A stretch of DNA of 56,475 nt from JAAZMA01 sp036720245 (GTDB lineage Bacteria > Bacillota > Clostridia > Tissierellales > Tepidimicrobiaceae). The stretch is from positions 1 through 56,475 of the forward strand of contig DAIMNI010000007.1 in the NCBI GenBank assembly GCA_036720245.1, read 5' to 3'. Numbering within the stretch: position 1 is the stretch's first letter; each line of letters opens with the position of its first letter. This document shows positions 17,192 through 26,452 of this stretch, one piece after another. The position numbers and the translations under genes were made by a program. Below the pieces are notes generated by a model. It made no database searches. It saw nothing but the letters and a program-made list of their open reading frames with translations, and was not told the DNA's origin.

Positions 17192-18229
17192 ATGAATTTG
17201 GAGTTTATTGAGGCCCTTGAAGAGATAGAACGGGAAAAAGGCATATCGAAGGATATTATTTTTGATGCCTTAGAAACTGCACTGATTTCTAGCTATAAGA
17301 AAAACTTTGGGTCTTCACAAAATGTAGAAGTTGAAATTAATAAAAATACTGGAAGGGTTAGTGTATATGCAAAAAAAGAAATTGTAGAAGATGTAGAAAA
17401 TGAATTATTTGAAATAAGTGTAGAAGAGGCAAGAAATATAGATGATAAATATCAATTAGGAGATATTATAAATATTGAAATAACCCCAAAAGATTTTGGA
17501 AGAATTGCAGCTCAAACTGCAAAGCAAGTAGTTATTCAAAGGATTAAGGATGCCGAAAGAGATGTAATATATGATGAGTTTATCGATAGAGAAAACGAAA
17601 TTATTACTGGAATGGTTCAGCGTATAAGTAGAAATCATGTATATATAGATTTAGGGAAGACAGAGGGAGTATTACCACCAACAGAGCAAATAGAGGGGGA
17701 AATCTATAAACAGGGTGATAGACTAAAACTATATATTGTAGAAGTGAAAAAAACTACAAAGGGACCTCAGATTATACTTTCTAGATCCCATCCAGGCTTG
17801 GTTAAAAGATTATTTGAACTAGAAGTTCCAGAAATACAAAAAGGCGTTGTGGAGATATATGGAATTTCTAGAGAAGCAGGATCCAGAACTAAAATTGCTG
17901 TTTATTCTAGGGATGAAAATGTAGACCCAGTGGGAGCTTGTGTTGGGCTTAATGGAGCTAGGGTAAAAGCATTGGTAGAAGAATTAAATGGCGAAAAAAT
18001 TGATATTATTATATGGAGCAAAAATATGGAAGAGTTTATTGCAAATAGTTTAAGTCCATCTAAGGTTGTTAATGTAAAGCTTAATGAAAGGGAGAAATCT
18101 GCAATAGTAATTGTACCAGATTATCAATTATCTTTAGCAATTGGAAAGGAAGGCCAAAATGCACGATTGGCAGCTAAACTTACCAATTGGAAAATAGATA
18201 TTAAATCTGAAAGTCAATACGAAGGATAA
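17192..18229 (+). CDS. nusA: Transcription termination/antitermination factor NusA
   Basis: 345 residues, the short Gram-positive form without the C-terminal acidic repeats of E. coli. Order: N-terminal RNA-polymerase-binding domain, S1 domain (ITGMVQRISRNHVYIDLGKT, about 135-200), KH1 (DPVGACVGLNGARVKALV) and KH2 (SLAIGKEGQNARLAAKLT). It promotes pausing and intrinsic termination. ATG with AGAGGAGGG upstream; ylxR follows after 30 bp. Confidence 0.98.
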   Translation: MNLEFIEALEEIEREKGISKDIIFDALETALISSYKKNFGSSQNVEVEINKNTGRVSVYAKKEIVEDVENELFEISVEEARNIDDKYQLGDIINIEITPKDFGRIAAQTAKQVVIQRIKDAERDVIYDEFIDRENEIITGMVQRISRNHVYIDLGKTEGVLPPTEQIEGEIYKQGDRLKLYIVEVKKTTKGPQIILSRSHPGLVKRLFELEVPEIQKGVVEIYGISREAGSRTKIAVYSRDENVDPVGACVGLNGARVKALVEELNGEKIDIIIWSKNMEEFIANSLSPSKVVNVKLNEREKSAIVIVPDYQLSLAIGKEGQNARLAAKLTNWKIDIKSESQYEG

Positions 18230-18259
18230 AATATCTTTTAAAGGTGGTGGAGTGTTAAA

Positions 18260-18535
18260 TTGAAAGTTAAGAAAGTTCCAATGAGGAAGTGTGTAGCTTG
18301 TGGAGAAAATAAAGCTAAAAAGGAATTAATTCGAATTGTTAAAAATAATGAGAATTATGTAGATGTAGATCTAACAGGGAAGATGAATGGAAGAGGAGCC
18401 TATATTTGTTCCAATTCTAATTGTTTAGAAAAGGCTATAAAGAAAAAACAATTATCTAGGGCATTAGATATAGATATACCTGATGAGGTGTTTGAAAAAT
18501 TAGATAAGATAATTCACTCTAATCAGGAACAATGA
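18260..18535 (+). CDS. ylxR: YlxR family RNA-binding protein (RnpM-like)
   Basis: 91 residues. The family signature MRKCVACGENKAKKELIRIV and the second motif GRGAYICSNSNCLEKAIKKK are both present. YlxR proteins bind RNA; a B. subtilis member has been described as a modulator of RNase P (RnpM). TTG start with GGTGGTGG upstream. In many Firmicutes ylxQ follows; here infB begins directly. Confidence 0.92.
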   Translation: MKVKKVPMRKCVACGENKAKKELIRIVKNNENYVDVDLTGKMNGRGAYICSNSNCLEKAIKKKQLSRALDIDIPDEVFEKLDKIIHSNQEQ

Positions 18536-18573
18536 TAGGATTATCACCTGTAAAAATATTGGGGGTGTATAGT

Positions 18574-20586
18574 TTGAAAAAGGTAAGAGTATATGAATTA
18601 GCACAGGAATTAGAAATGACAAGTAAGGAATTAATGGAAAAGATGAATGAATTGGGTTTGGAAATTACAAGCCATATGAGTACTATAGAAAATAATGATG
18701 CTAAGATGTTATTAGAGATTATGACAGAGGAAAGAAAGGAAATAGAGAAAACAGAAAATATGGATAATAAAAAAACAAATGAAAAGAAAAATATTGAAAA
18801 AGAAGAGAAGGAAAATATGGAAGAAAAAAACAAGATTATAGAGATTGGTGAAAATATTATTGTTAGAGAGCTTGCCGAAAAATTAGGTATGGCCTCTGGG
18901 GAACTAATTATGAAATTAATTGACTTAGGAATTATGGCAAATCAAAATCAAACAATTGATTTTGATACAGCAATAATATTGGGAGAAGAGCTAGGATTTA
19001 ATATAGTGAAATTAGAAGAAGAAGATGAAAAAGATGAATTTAATTTAGACTATGAAGATGAACCTAAAAATTTAAAGCCTAGGCCACCTATAGTTACAGT
19101 TATGGGGCATGTTGACCATGGGAAAACTTCACTTTTAGATGCTATTAGAAAGACCCATGTAACAAAACAGGAGGCAGGGGGAATCACCCAGCATATTGGT
19201 GCATCCATAGTATATATTAATGGAGAAAAAATCATCTTTTTAGATACCCCTGGACATGAAGCTTTTACTTCTATGAGGGCTAGGGGTGCTCAAGTAACGG
19301 ACCTAGCTATATTAGTAGTAGCTGCAGACGATGGGGTTATGCCTCAGACCATTGAAGCAATAAATCATGCTAAGGCTGCTAAAGTGCCAATAATAGTAGC
19401 TATAAATAAAATAGATAAGCCAGATGCAAATATAGATAGGATTATGCAGGAATTAACAGAATATGGATTAGTTCCAGAAGAATGGGGTGGAGATACTATA
19501 ATAGTCCCTGTTTCAGCCTTAAAGAATGAGGGTATTGATGAATTATTAGAAATGATTTTATTAGTAGCTGCTATGCAAGAATTAAAGGCTAATCCAAATC
19601 GAAAAGCAGTTGGTACAGTTATTGAGGCGCAATTAGATAAAGGTAAAGGCCCTATTGCAACAGTATTGGTACAAAAAGGTACTTTAAAAGTTGGGGATAT
19701 GGTAGTATGTGGTGGTGCTAGTGGAAGAATAAGAGCCATGTTTGATGACAAGGGTAGAAATGTAAAAAAAGCAGGTCCTTCAATACCAGTGGCAATTTTA
19801 GGACTTTCAGAAGTACCTCATTCTGGTGAAATGGTATATGCTGTTAAAGATGAAAAAACAGCTAGATATTATGCAGAAAAGAAAAGGGAATCCGTAAGGG
19901 AAGAACAGCTTAAATCTACTCAAAGGGTATCTTTAGATGATTTATTTGACCAAATTCAATTGGGGGAAGTTAAGGAATTAAATATAATTATAAAAACAGA
20001 TGTCAGAGGCACTATTGATGCTGTAGCACAATCATTGCAAAAGTTAGAAAATGAAGAAGTTAAAGTAAATATTATTCATGGTGGAGTTGGTGGGATTACT
20101 GAATCTGATATTATGTTAGCTTCTGCATCAAATGCTATAGTTATTGGATTTAATGTTAGACCTACACTTAATGCTTTGGATATAGCTAAGGAAGAAAAAG
20201 TTGATGTAAGAACTTATAGAGTAATATATGATGCTATTGAAGATATAAAATCTGCAATTAACGGAATGCTAGATCCAGAATATAAAGAAGAGGTTGTTGG
20301 TAGAGCACAGGTTAGAGCTACATTCAAGGTTCCAAATGCTGGAACAGTAGCAGGTATATATGTTCAAGATGGTAAGATTACTAGAAACAGTATAGTGAGG
20401 CTTTTAAGAGACGATATTGTTGTTCATGAAGGAAAAATATCCTCATTAAAAAGGTTTAAAGATGATGTAAGAGAGGTATTGTCTGGATATGAGGGAGGAT
20501 TGGGTTTAGAAAATTACAATGATGTTAAAGAAGGGGATATACTAGAAGCCTATATATTAAAAGAAGTAAAAAGACAAGGAGTGTAA
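18574..20586 (+). CDS. infB: Translation initiation factor IF-2
   Basis: About 670 residues. N-terminal IF2_N modules (RVYELAQELEMTSKELMEKM and, after a charged linker, VRELAEKLGMASGELIMKL). The G domain has VMGHVDHGKTSLLDAI (G1), AGGITQHIGA (G2), FLDTPGHEAF (G3) and NKIDKPDA (G4); domains II, III and the fMet-tRNA-binding IV follow. The first in-frame ATG is at 18532, overlapping ylxR, but TTG 18574 follows GGGGGTG and starts exactly at the conserved KKVRVYELA, so it is preferred. Confidence 0.97.
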   Translation: MKKVRVYELAQELEMTSKELMEKMNELGLEITSHMSTIENNDAKMLLEIMTEERKEIEKTENMDNKKTNEKKNIEKEEKENMEEKNKIIEIGENIIVRELAEKLGMASGELIMKLIDLGIMANQNQTIDFDTAIILGEELGFNIVKLEEEDEKDEFNLDYEDEPKNLKPRPPIVTVMGHVDHGKTSLLDAIRKTHVTKQEAGGITQHIGASIVYINGEKIIFLDTPGHEAFTSMRARGAQVTDLAILVVAADDGVMPQTIEAINHAKAAKVPIIVAINKIDKPDANIDRIMQELTEYGLVPEEWGGDTIIVPVSALKNEGIDELLEMILLVAAMQELKANPNRKAVGTVIEAQLDKGKGPIATVLVQKGTLKVGDMVVCGGASGRIRAMFDDKGRNVKKAGPSIPVAILGLSEVPHSGEMVYAVKDEKTARYYAEKKRESVREEQLKSTQRVSLDDLFDQIQLGEVKELNIIIKTDVRGTIDAVAQSLQKLENEEVKVNIIHGGVGGITESDIMLASASNAIVIGFNVRPTLNALDIAKEEKVDVRTYRVIYDAIEDIKSAINGMLDPEYKEEVVGRAQVRATFKVPNAGTVAGIYVQDGKITRNSIVRLLRDDIVVHEGKISSLKRFKDDVREVLSGYEGGLGLENYNDVKEGDILEAYILKEVKRQGV

Positions 20587-20589
20587 TAT

Positions 20590-20955
20590 ATGAAGGCCAA
20601 AAGAATAAACAGAATATCAGAAGAAATAAGAAAAGTTGTATCTGAATTACTAAATAATGGTTTAAAAGACCCAAGAATTAATCCCATGACAACTATAACT
20701 AATGTTCAGGTTACAGGAGATTTAAGATATGTAAATATATATGTATCTGTACTAGGGGATGAATTGGGGAAAAAGGAAACATTAGAGGGATTACAATCTG
20801 CAAAGGGGTTTATTAGAACAGAAATAGGTAATAAAATAGATTTAAGATATGTACCAGAGCCTATTTTTCATCTAGATGAATCTATTGAACAAGGCATATA
20901 TATGTCTAAATTAATAGAAAAAGTCAAAGAAGAAGATGAGAAAAGGGGAGAATAA
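20590..20955 (+). CDS. rbfA: Ribosome-binding factor A
   Basis: 121 residues with the KH-like RbfA fold: RINRISEEIRKVVSELLNN, LKDPRINPMTTITNVQVTGDLRYVNI (written in the protein as one run of the first strands) and FHLDESIEQGIYM at the end. It helps mature the 5' end of 16S rRNA in 30S particles. It starts 3 bp after infB; its TAA overlaps the ATG of nrnA (TAATG), a sign of translational coupling. Confidence 0.96.
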   Translation: MKAKRINRISEEIRKVVSELLNNGLKDPRINPMTTITNVQVTGDLRYVNIYVSVLGDELGKKETLEGLQSAKGFIRTEIGNKIDLRYVPEPIFHLDESIEQGIYMSKLIEKVKEEDEKRGE

Positions 20956-21905
20956 TGGATAAGGCTATTAAAATTATTAGAGAATCTGAAAGTATATATT
21001 TAGCATCTCATGTGCAGCCAGATGGGGATAATATAGGTTCATTATTAGCATTAGGCATGGCCTTGAAAAAAATTAATAAAGATGTAAAGATTCTTAAAGT
21101 GGATAATATACCGTCAGATTATAAATTTTTACCTAGTGTAGAATTAATTAAAGACTATGAAATTGAAAAAGAAATAGATCTTTTTATTGCACTTGATAGT
21201 GGCGATATAGAAAGACTAGGAATTGGAAAGCAATTTGCTAAGAATGCTAATTTTATCATCAATATCGACCATCATATCAGTAATACTAATTTTGGGGATA
21301 TTAATATAGTCTCCCCTTCTGCTGCTGCCACTGGAGAGATAGTATATGAATTTATTAGAAAAATGGAAATAGATATAGATAAGGATATAGCCACTTGTCT
21401 TTATACTGCTATAAGCACTGATACTGGAAGTTTTATATATAGTAATACTTCTTATAAAACTCATTTAATTGCTGCAGACCTTATAAAAGCTGGTATAGAT
21501 ACTAGTGATATAAATATTAATTTATATCAAAGAAAATCCTTTGAAAGGACAAGATTATTAATAGATGTGGTAAAGGATATGGAAATGTATTTTAATAATA
21601 AATTAGGTATGGCTTCAGTAACCCAAGAGCTTTTAATGTCTAATAATGCTAAATTAGAGGATTCGGAGGGAATAATATCCTTTATTAGGGATATAGATTC
21701 AGTTGAAGTTGCTTGCATATTAAAGGAAATTGATGAAAAGGAAATAAAAATTAGCCTAAGAAGTAAAAAAGAGATAGATGTTTCTAAAATATGTGCTAAA
21801 TTTGATGGTGGTGGCCATAAAAGGGCAGCAGGATGTACACTTTATATGGGAATTGACGAGGCAAAAAAATTAATTTTAAAAGAAATCAAAATGGCTTTTA
21901 GGTGA
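20955..21905 (+). CDS. nrnA: Bifunctional oligoribonuclease/PAP phosphatase NrnA (DHH family)
   Basis: 316 residues. DHH motifs are visible: ASHVQPDGDNIGSLLAL (motif I), FIALDSGDIERLG (II), NIDHHISNTNFGD (III, the DHH itself) and a C-terminal DHHA1 domain with FDGGGHKRAAGCTL. Two Mn ions cut short RNA (nanoRNA) from its 5' end and convert pAp to AMP. The location between rbfA and truB is typical in Firmicutes. One-base overlap with rbfA. Confidence 0.94.
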   Translation: MDKAIKIIRESESIYLASHVQPDGDNIGSLLALGMALKKINKDVKILKVDNIPSDYKFLPSVELIKDYEIEKEIDLFIALDSGDIERLGIGKQFAKNANFIINIDHHISNTNFGDINIVSPSAAATGEIVYEFIRKMEIDIDKDIATCLYTAISTDTGSFIYSNTSYKTHLIAADLIKAGIDTSDININLYQRKSFERTRLLIDVVKDMEMYFNNKLGMASVTQELLMSNNAKLEDSEGIISFIRDIDSVEVACILKEIDEKEIKISLRSKKEIDVSKICAKFDGGGHKRAAGCTLYMGIDEAKKLILKEIKMAFR

Positions 21906-21909
21906 TAAT

Positions 21910-22803
21910 ATGAAAGGCACTATTAATGTATTTAAACCCATAGGTATTACTTCTCACCAAGTAGTAAATATTGTGAGAAAAAAATTTAAAATTAAAAAAG
22001 TAGGACATGGAGGGACACTAGATCCAAATGTATCTGGTGTGCTTATATTATGTATAGGAAAGGGCACTAAGATTAGCCAATATATGTTGGATTTAGATAA
22101 AGAATATATAGGTGAATTGACTCTAGGAATTGAAACAGATACTCAGGATAATGGTGGGAAAATACTAAATTATTCTGATAAGATAGTTAATTCGACGGAG
22201 ATAAAAGAAATTTTCCAAAAATATACTGGTGAGATAGAGCAAATTCCACCTATGTATTCCGCTTTAAAGCATAATGGAAAGAAACTATATGAATTAGCTA
22301 GGGAAGGTAAAGTAGTAGAAAGAGAAGCTAGAAAAGCATTTATCCAATCTTTAGATATAATTAATATTGAAAACAATAAGAAAATCTTATTTAAAGTAAA
22401 ATGCTCCAAAGGGACTTATATTAGAACTCTATGTGATGATATTGGGAAATCCCTTGGTACATATGGATATATGTCATATTTAATAAGGACTGAAGTAGGG
22501 AATTTTCATATATCCGATAGCTATAGTTTGGATTATATAATTAATCTAAATGAACAAGAATTAAACTCTATTATTAAGCCAATTGATGAAAGTCTAAATT
22601 TTATGGACTCTATGTATTTAGGTAGTAAATATTATTACAATATAATAAATGGCGTAAAGATTCCCATAGATGCGAATTTTCATGGAGAATATAGTATGGA
22701 TAATATATATAAAGTTTATTGTAATAATACCTTTATTGGTTTAGGAAAAATAATAAAAGATAATGAAAAGTTTTTTGTAAAAATGGACAAAGTATTAATA
22801 TAA
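21910..22803 (+). CDS. truB: tRNA pseudouridine-55 synthase TruB
   Basis: 297 residues. N-terminal GTINVFKPIGITSHQVVNIV, then KVGHGGTLDPNVSGVLIL with the catalytic Asp of the GGTLDP segment. KCSKGTYIRTLCDDIGKSLG follows (thumb and active-site wall). It makes pseudouridine 55 in the T-arm of tRNAs. The C-terminal ~60 residues after FMDSM are a short PUA-like region. Starts 4 bp after nrnA with TAGGTGAT as ribosome binding site. Confidence 0.96.
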   Translation: MKGTINVFKPIGITSHQVVNIVRKKFKIKKVGHGGTLDPNVSGVLILCIGKGTKISQYMLDLDKEYIGELTLGIETDTQDNGGKILNYSDKIVNSTEIKEIFQKYTGEIEQIPPMYSALKHNGKKLYELAREGKVVEREARKAFIQSLDIINIENNKKILFKVKCSKGTYIRTLCDDIGKSLGTYGYMSYLIRTEVGNFHISDSYSLDYIINLNEQELNSIIKPIDESLNFMDSMYLGSKYYYNIINGVKIPIDANFHGEYSMDNIYKVYCNNTFIGLGKIIKDNEKFFVKMDKVLI

Positions 22804-22812
22804 GGTGATAAT

Positions 22813-23739
22813 ATGAAAATTATTGATTTAAATAATGATAAATACAATTATAATACAGGCATTGCCTTAGGAAATTTTGATGGAATTCATATAGGACATC
22901 AATATTTGATTAAAGACTCTATTAAAAAAGCTAATGAAAAAGGATTAGAACCATCCATTTTATTATTTAAAAATCATACTAAAACTATTATAAATAATCA
23001 AAATAATAAAGTATATTTACTTACATCTAATGAGCAAAAACTAAGGATATTAAAGGAAATGGGAATAAAAATCGTATATACTTTATTATTTGATAGAGAG
23101 ATAATGAAATTATCGGCAGAAAAATTTGTGGAAGAAATTCTAATAAACAAATTAAATACTAAATTAGTTACTGCTGGATTCGATTATAGATTTGGATATA
23201 AAGCATTAGGGGATAGTAATTATTTAAAAGAATTAGGCGAGAAATACAATTTTGAAACTAATATAATTATGCCCATATATGTTGATGAAGAAATAGTAAG
23301 CAGCACTAAGATTCGTAATTTAATAAAAATTGGGGAAATAAAAAAGGCCAATGAATTTCTAGGTAGACCCTATTCTTTAGTAGGAAATGTAGTAAAGGGA
23401 GACCAAAGGGGAAGCAAAATGGGTTACCCCACAGCCAATATTCAATTGCCCTATAATTATGCAACTCCCAAAATAGGAGTATATGAAACCATTACCTTAA
23501 TTGAAAATAAAAAATTTGTTAGTTTAACCAATATAGGTTATAATCCTACCTTTAATGGGAAAAAACTAAAAATAGAGAATCATATAATAGATTTTAATGA
23601 AGATATTTATAGTAGAAAAATAGAAATAAAATTTATGGATTTTATAAGGGAGGATATAAAATTTAATACAGTGAAAGAATTAATAGAGAAAATAGCTGAA
23701 GATATAAATTATATAAAGGACAAAAATATTTACAATTGA
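22813..23739 (+). CDS. ribF: Bifunctional riboflavin kinase/FAD synthetase
   Basis: 308 residues. The N-terminal adenylyltransferase has GNFDGIHIGHQYLI (HxGH-type motif) and VSSTKIRNLI. The C-terminal riboflavin kinase begins at GRPYSLVGNVVKGDQRGSKM and has YPTANI. It converts riboflavin to FMN and FAD. Last gene of the rimP-ribF run; the rpsO promoter starts inside its end. Confidence 0.96.
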   Translation: MKIIDLNNDKYNYNTGIALGNFDGIHIGHQYLIKDSIKKANEKGLEPSILLFKNHTKTIINNQNNKVYLLTSNEQKLRILKEMGIKIVYTLLFDREIMKLSAEKFVEEILINKLNTKLVTAGFDYRFGYKALGDSNYLKELGEKYNFETNIIMPIYVDEEIVSSTKIRNLIKIGEIKKANEFLGRPYSLVGNVVKGDQRGSKMGYPTANIQLPYNYATPKIGVYETITLIENKKFVSLTNIGYNPTFNGKKLKIENHIIDFNEDIYSRKIEIKFMDFIREDIKFNTVKELIEKIAEDINYIKDKNIYN

Positions 23740-23757
23740 ATATTTATATGATAAGAT
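23729..23757 (+). promoter_or_regulatory. Predicted SigA promoter of rpsO
   Basis: TTTACA (23729-23734), 17-bp spacer, TAAGAT (23752-23757) with TG before the -10. It overlaps the end of ribF and would start a transcript at about 23764. The -10 is weak. Confidence 0.55.
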
Positions 23758-23763
23758 TATTAT

Positions 23764-23847
23764 GGTAATCAAATGCCTTTTGCTATGTTTATCGTTTCCT
23801 CGGCGATTTACTTAGCTTCAGGTGAATATATTTTAGGAGGTAATGAA
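23764..23847 (+). promoter_or_regulatory. rpsO 5' leader
   Basis: About 84 nt before rpsO without a credible gene. Short complementary pieces occur, for example ATCG with CGAT around 23792-23808. Firmicutes S15 usually represses its own mRNA through such leaders; I infer that here without a resolved structure. An ATG at 23773 in frame with rpsO exists but has no ribosome binding site. Confidence 0.4.
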
Positions 23848-24117
23848 ATGACAATGACTAAAGAGCAAAAAGCTCAAATTATTGAGGAGCATAGATTGCA
23901 TGAAGGAGATACAGGTTCTCCAGAGGTTCAAATTGCAATTCTAACTCATAGAATTAATTCCTTAACTGAGCATCTTAAAACTCATAAAAAAGACCATCAC
24001 TCAAGACGTGGTTTATTTAAAATGATAGGACAAAGAAGAGGCTTACTGAATTATTTGCAAAAAACTGATATTGAGAGATATCGTGCTTTAATTGAAAAAT
24101 TAGGAATTAGAGGTTAA
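23848..24117 (+). CDS. rpsO: 30S ribosomal protein S15
   Basis: 89 residues from ATG 23848, exactly the S15 length. Conserved HEGDTGSPEVQIAILTHRI, LKTHKKDHHSRRGLF and GQRRGLLNYLQ form the four-helix bundle binding the 16S three-way junction. AGGAGG lies 7 bp before the chosen start; the upstream extension to 23773 does not match the family. Followed by a GC-rich hairpin, then pnp, as in many bacteria. Confidence 0.98.
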   Translation: MTMTKEQKAQIIEEHRLHEGDTGSPEVQIAILTHRINSLTEHLKTHKKDHHSRRGLFKMIGQRRGLLNYLQKTDIERYRALIEKLGIRG

Positions 24118-24119
24118 TA

Positions 24120-24150
24120 AGAGCGGGGATTGCCCGCTCTATTAGTTTAT
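24120..24150 (+). terminator. Hairpin between rpsO and pnp
   Basis: A perfect 8-bp stem AGAGCGGG (24120-24127)/CCCGCTCT (24133-24140) with a 5-nt loop, then ATTAGTTTATT. Likely partial terminator or RNA-end protector between rpsO and pnp. Confidence 0.7.
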
Positions 24151-24180
24151 TAATCATAAAATTTAACAAGGAGGTATTAT

Positions 24181-26292
24181 ATGGAAAGGCAGTTTAAATA
24201 CAATTTAGCTGGTAGAGATCTTGTTGTAACCATTGGGAAAGTTGCTGAGCAGGCTAATGGTGCGTGTTTGGTGCAACATGGTGATACAGTAGTACTGGTA
24301 ACTGCTACAGCCTCAAAAGAACCTAGAGAGGGAATAGATTTTTTCCCTTTAAGTGTAGATTTTGAAGAAAAACTATATGCTGTAGGAAAAATACCAGGTG
24401 GATTTATTAAAAGAGAGGGAAGGCCAGGAGATAAGGCTATTTTAACTTCAAGATTAATTGATAGACCAATTAGACCCCTTTTCCCTGAGGGCTATAGAAA
24501 TGATGTACAAATTATTGCAACAGTACTATCTGTAAATCAAGATTATACGCCAGACATATTAGGTATGATAGGTTCATCTATTGCATTATCAATTTCAGAT
24601 ATACCTTTTGATGGTCCAACTGCAGCTGTATTAGTCGGATTGATAGATGGAGAATTTATAATTAATCCTAATGCTGAAGAAAGGGATAAATCTGAAATGC
24701 ATTTAGTAGTTTCTGGGACTAAGGATGCAATAATGATGGTTGAGGCTGGTGCTAATGAATTGCCAGAGGCAACAATGTTAGAAGGTATATTATATGCCCA
24801 TGAAGAAATAAAAAAATTATGTGAATTTATTGAAGGAATTCAAGCTGAAGTAGGTAAGAAAAAGCAAGAATTTGAAGTATTTAAACCAAGTGATGATATA
24901 GAGAAAGAAGTAAGAAAATTTGCATCAGAAAAGCTTATTTCTGCAATACAAACTGTTGAAAAACAGGAGAGGGAAGAAAATATTGAAAATGTAAAAAAAG
25001 AAACCTATGAAGCTTTTATTGAAAAATATCCAGAAAATGAAAAAGATATATACGGAGTATTAGAAGAAATCACTAAGGAAGAAGTTAGAAGATTAATTGT
25101 AGAGGAAGGTATTAGACCAGATAATAGAAAGGTTGATGAAATACGTCCTATTACTGCTGAAGTAGGCCTTTTACCTAGAACCCATGGATCTGGATTATTT
25201 AAAAGAGGTCAAACTCAGGTATTAACAGTAGCTACATTAGGTGCATCTTCTGATGTGCAAATAATTGATGGAATTGGTGAAGAAGAGTATAAACGCTATA
25301 TGCATCATTACAACTTCCCACCCTATAGTGTTGGAGATACTAGGTTTTTAAGAGGGCCAGGTAGAAGAGAAGTAGGGCATGGGGCATTGGCTGAAAGAGC
25401 TTTAGAACCAGTAATTCCACCAGTAGAAAAATTTCCTTATACTATTAGATTAGTTTCAGAAGTATTAAGCTCTAATGGTTCTAGTTCTCAGGCTAGTGTT
25501 TGTGGTAGTACTTTAGCATTATTAGATGCAGGTGTTCCTATAAAATCCCCTGTAGCAGGAATTGCCATGGGTCTTATAAAAGAGGGAGAAAATGTAGTAA
25601 TTTTGTCAGATATACAAGGGCTAGAGGATCATTTGGGAGATATGGATTTTAAAGTAGCGGGAACTAGAGATGGCATAACTGCTATACAAATGGATATCAA
25701 AATTTCTGGCATTGACAGAACTGTATTAGAAAGTGCATTGTCCAAGGCTAGGGAAGGTAGACTATTTATTTTAGATAAAATGAATGAAGCCATATCTGAG
25801 CCGAGAGAAACTTTATCCCCTTATGCACCTAGAATTCTCACCATGGAAGTGGATCCTGATAAGATAAGGGATATTATAGGGCCTGGTGGAAAAATGATAA
25901 ATAAAATCATCGACGAGACTGGTGTAAAAATTGATATCGAAGATGATGGAAGAGTTTCCATTGCAGCTGAGAATATTGAAAATGGAGAAAAGGCAATGGA
26001 ATTAATTAATAAGGTAATCAAAGATATAGAAGTGGGAGAAATCTATATGGGCAAGGTTGTAAAAATTGTTCCATTTGGAGCTTTTGTAGAGATCTTAAAT
26101 GGAAAAGAAGGCCTAGTGCATATATCTAATATAGCCCATGAAAGGATAAACAATGTAGAGGATGTTTTAAAGGTTGGAGATGAAATATTAGTAAAAGTAA
26201 TGGAAATAGATAGCCAGGGTAGGATTAATTTATCCAGAAAGGCTTTACTACCTAAGGAAGATAAAAAATCCAATAAAGAAGATAACAAATAG
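24181..26292 (+). CDS. pnp: Polynucleotide phosphorylase
   Basis: 703 residues. Two RNase PH-like domains (first near residues 10-145, including FIKREGRPGDKAILTSRLID; second about 315-550, including RTHGSGLFKRGQTQ and FPPYSVGDTRF), an all-helical linker between them, then KH (VDPDKIRDIIGPGGKMINKI) and S1 (GEIYMGKVVKIVPFGAFVEI) domains. PNPase degrades RNA 3'-5' with phosphate. A strong terminator follows the stop. Confidence 0.98.
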   Translation: MERQFKYNLAGRDLVVTIGKVAEQANGACLVQHGDTVVLVTATASKEPREGIDFFPLSVDFEEKLYAVGKIPGGFIKREGRPGDKAILTSRLIDRPIRPLFPEGYRNDVQIIATVLSVNQDYTPDILGMIGSSIALSISDIPFDGPTAAVLVGLIDGEFIINPNAEERDKSEMHLVVSGTKDAIMMVEAGANELPEATMLEGILYAHEEIKKLCEFIEGIQAEVGKKKQEFEVFKPSDDIEKEVRKFASEKLISAIQTVEKQEREENIENVKKETYEAFIEKYPENEKDIYGVLEEITKEEVRRLIVEEGIRPDNRKVDEIRPITAEVGLLPRTHGSGLFKRGQTQVLTVATLGASSDVQIIDGIGEEEYKRYMHHYNFPPYSVGDTRFLRGPGRREVGHGALAERALEPVIPPVEKFPYTIRLVSEVLSSNGSSSQASVCGSTLALLDAGVPIKSPVAGIAMGLIKEGENVVILSDIQGLEDHLGDMDFKVAGTRDGITAIQMDIKISGIDRTVLESALSKAREGRLFILDKMNEAISEPRETLSPYAPRILTMEVDPDKIRDIIGPGGKMINKIIDETGVKIDIEDDGRVSIAAENIENGEKAMELINKVIKDIEVGEIYMGKVVKIVPFGAFVEILNGKEGLVHISNIAHERINNVEDVLKVGDEILVKVMEIDSQGRINLSRKALLPKEDKKSNKEDNK

Positions 26293-26294
26293 GG

Positions 26295-26330
26295 CATGAA
26301 CCAAAGATAGGTTCATGTTTTATTTGTTTT
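26295..26330 (+). terminator. Intrinsic terminator after pnp
   Basis: An 8-bp stem CATGAACC (26295-26302)/GGTTCATG (26310-26317), a 7-nt loop and TTTTATTTGTTTT. A typical rho-independent terminator, just before the assembly gap. Confidence 0.88.
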
Positions 26331-26352
26331 ATATATTAATATTTTTATCCCC

Positions 26353-26452
26353 NNNNNNNNNNNNNNNNNNNNNNNNNNNNNNNNNNNNNNNNNNNNNNNN
26401 NNNNNNNNNNNNNNNNNNNNNNNNNNNNNNNNNNNNNNNNNNNNNNNNNNNN
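26353..26452. other. Scaffold gap (100 N)
   Basis: Exactly 100 N, the customary placeholder for a gap of unknown size. Real sequence is missing, so distance and gene content between pnp and the deacetylase are unknown. The open frame that runs through the N is an artefact. Confidence 0.99.

Noticed and set aside
26315..26452. Open reading frame starting at 26315 and running through the N gap into the deacetylase
   Set aside because: It begins inside the pnp terminator, has no ribosome binding site and is only open because N cannot be a stop; the true start is in the gap.
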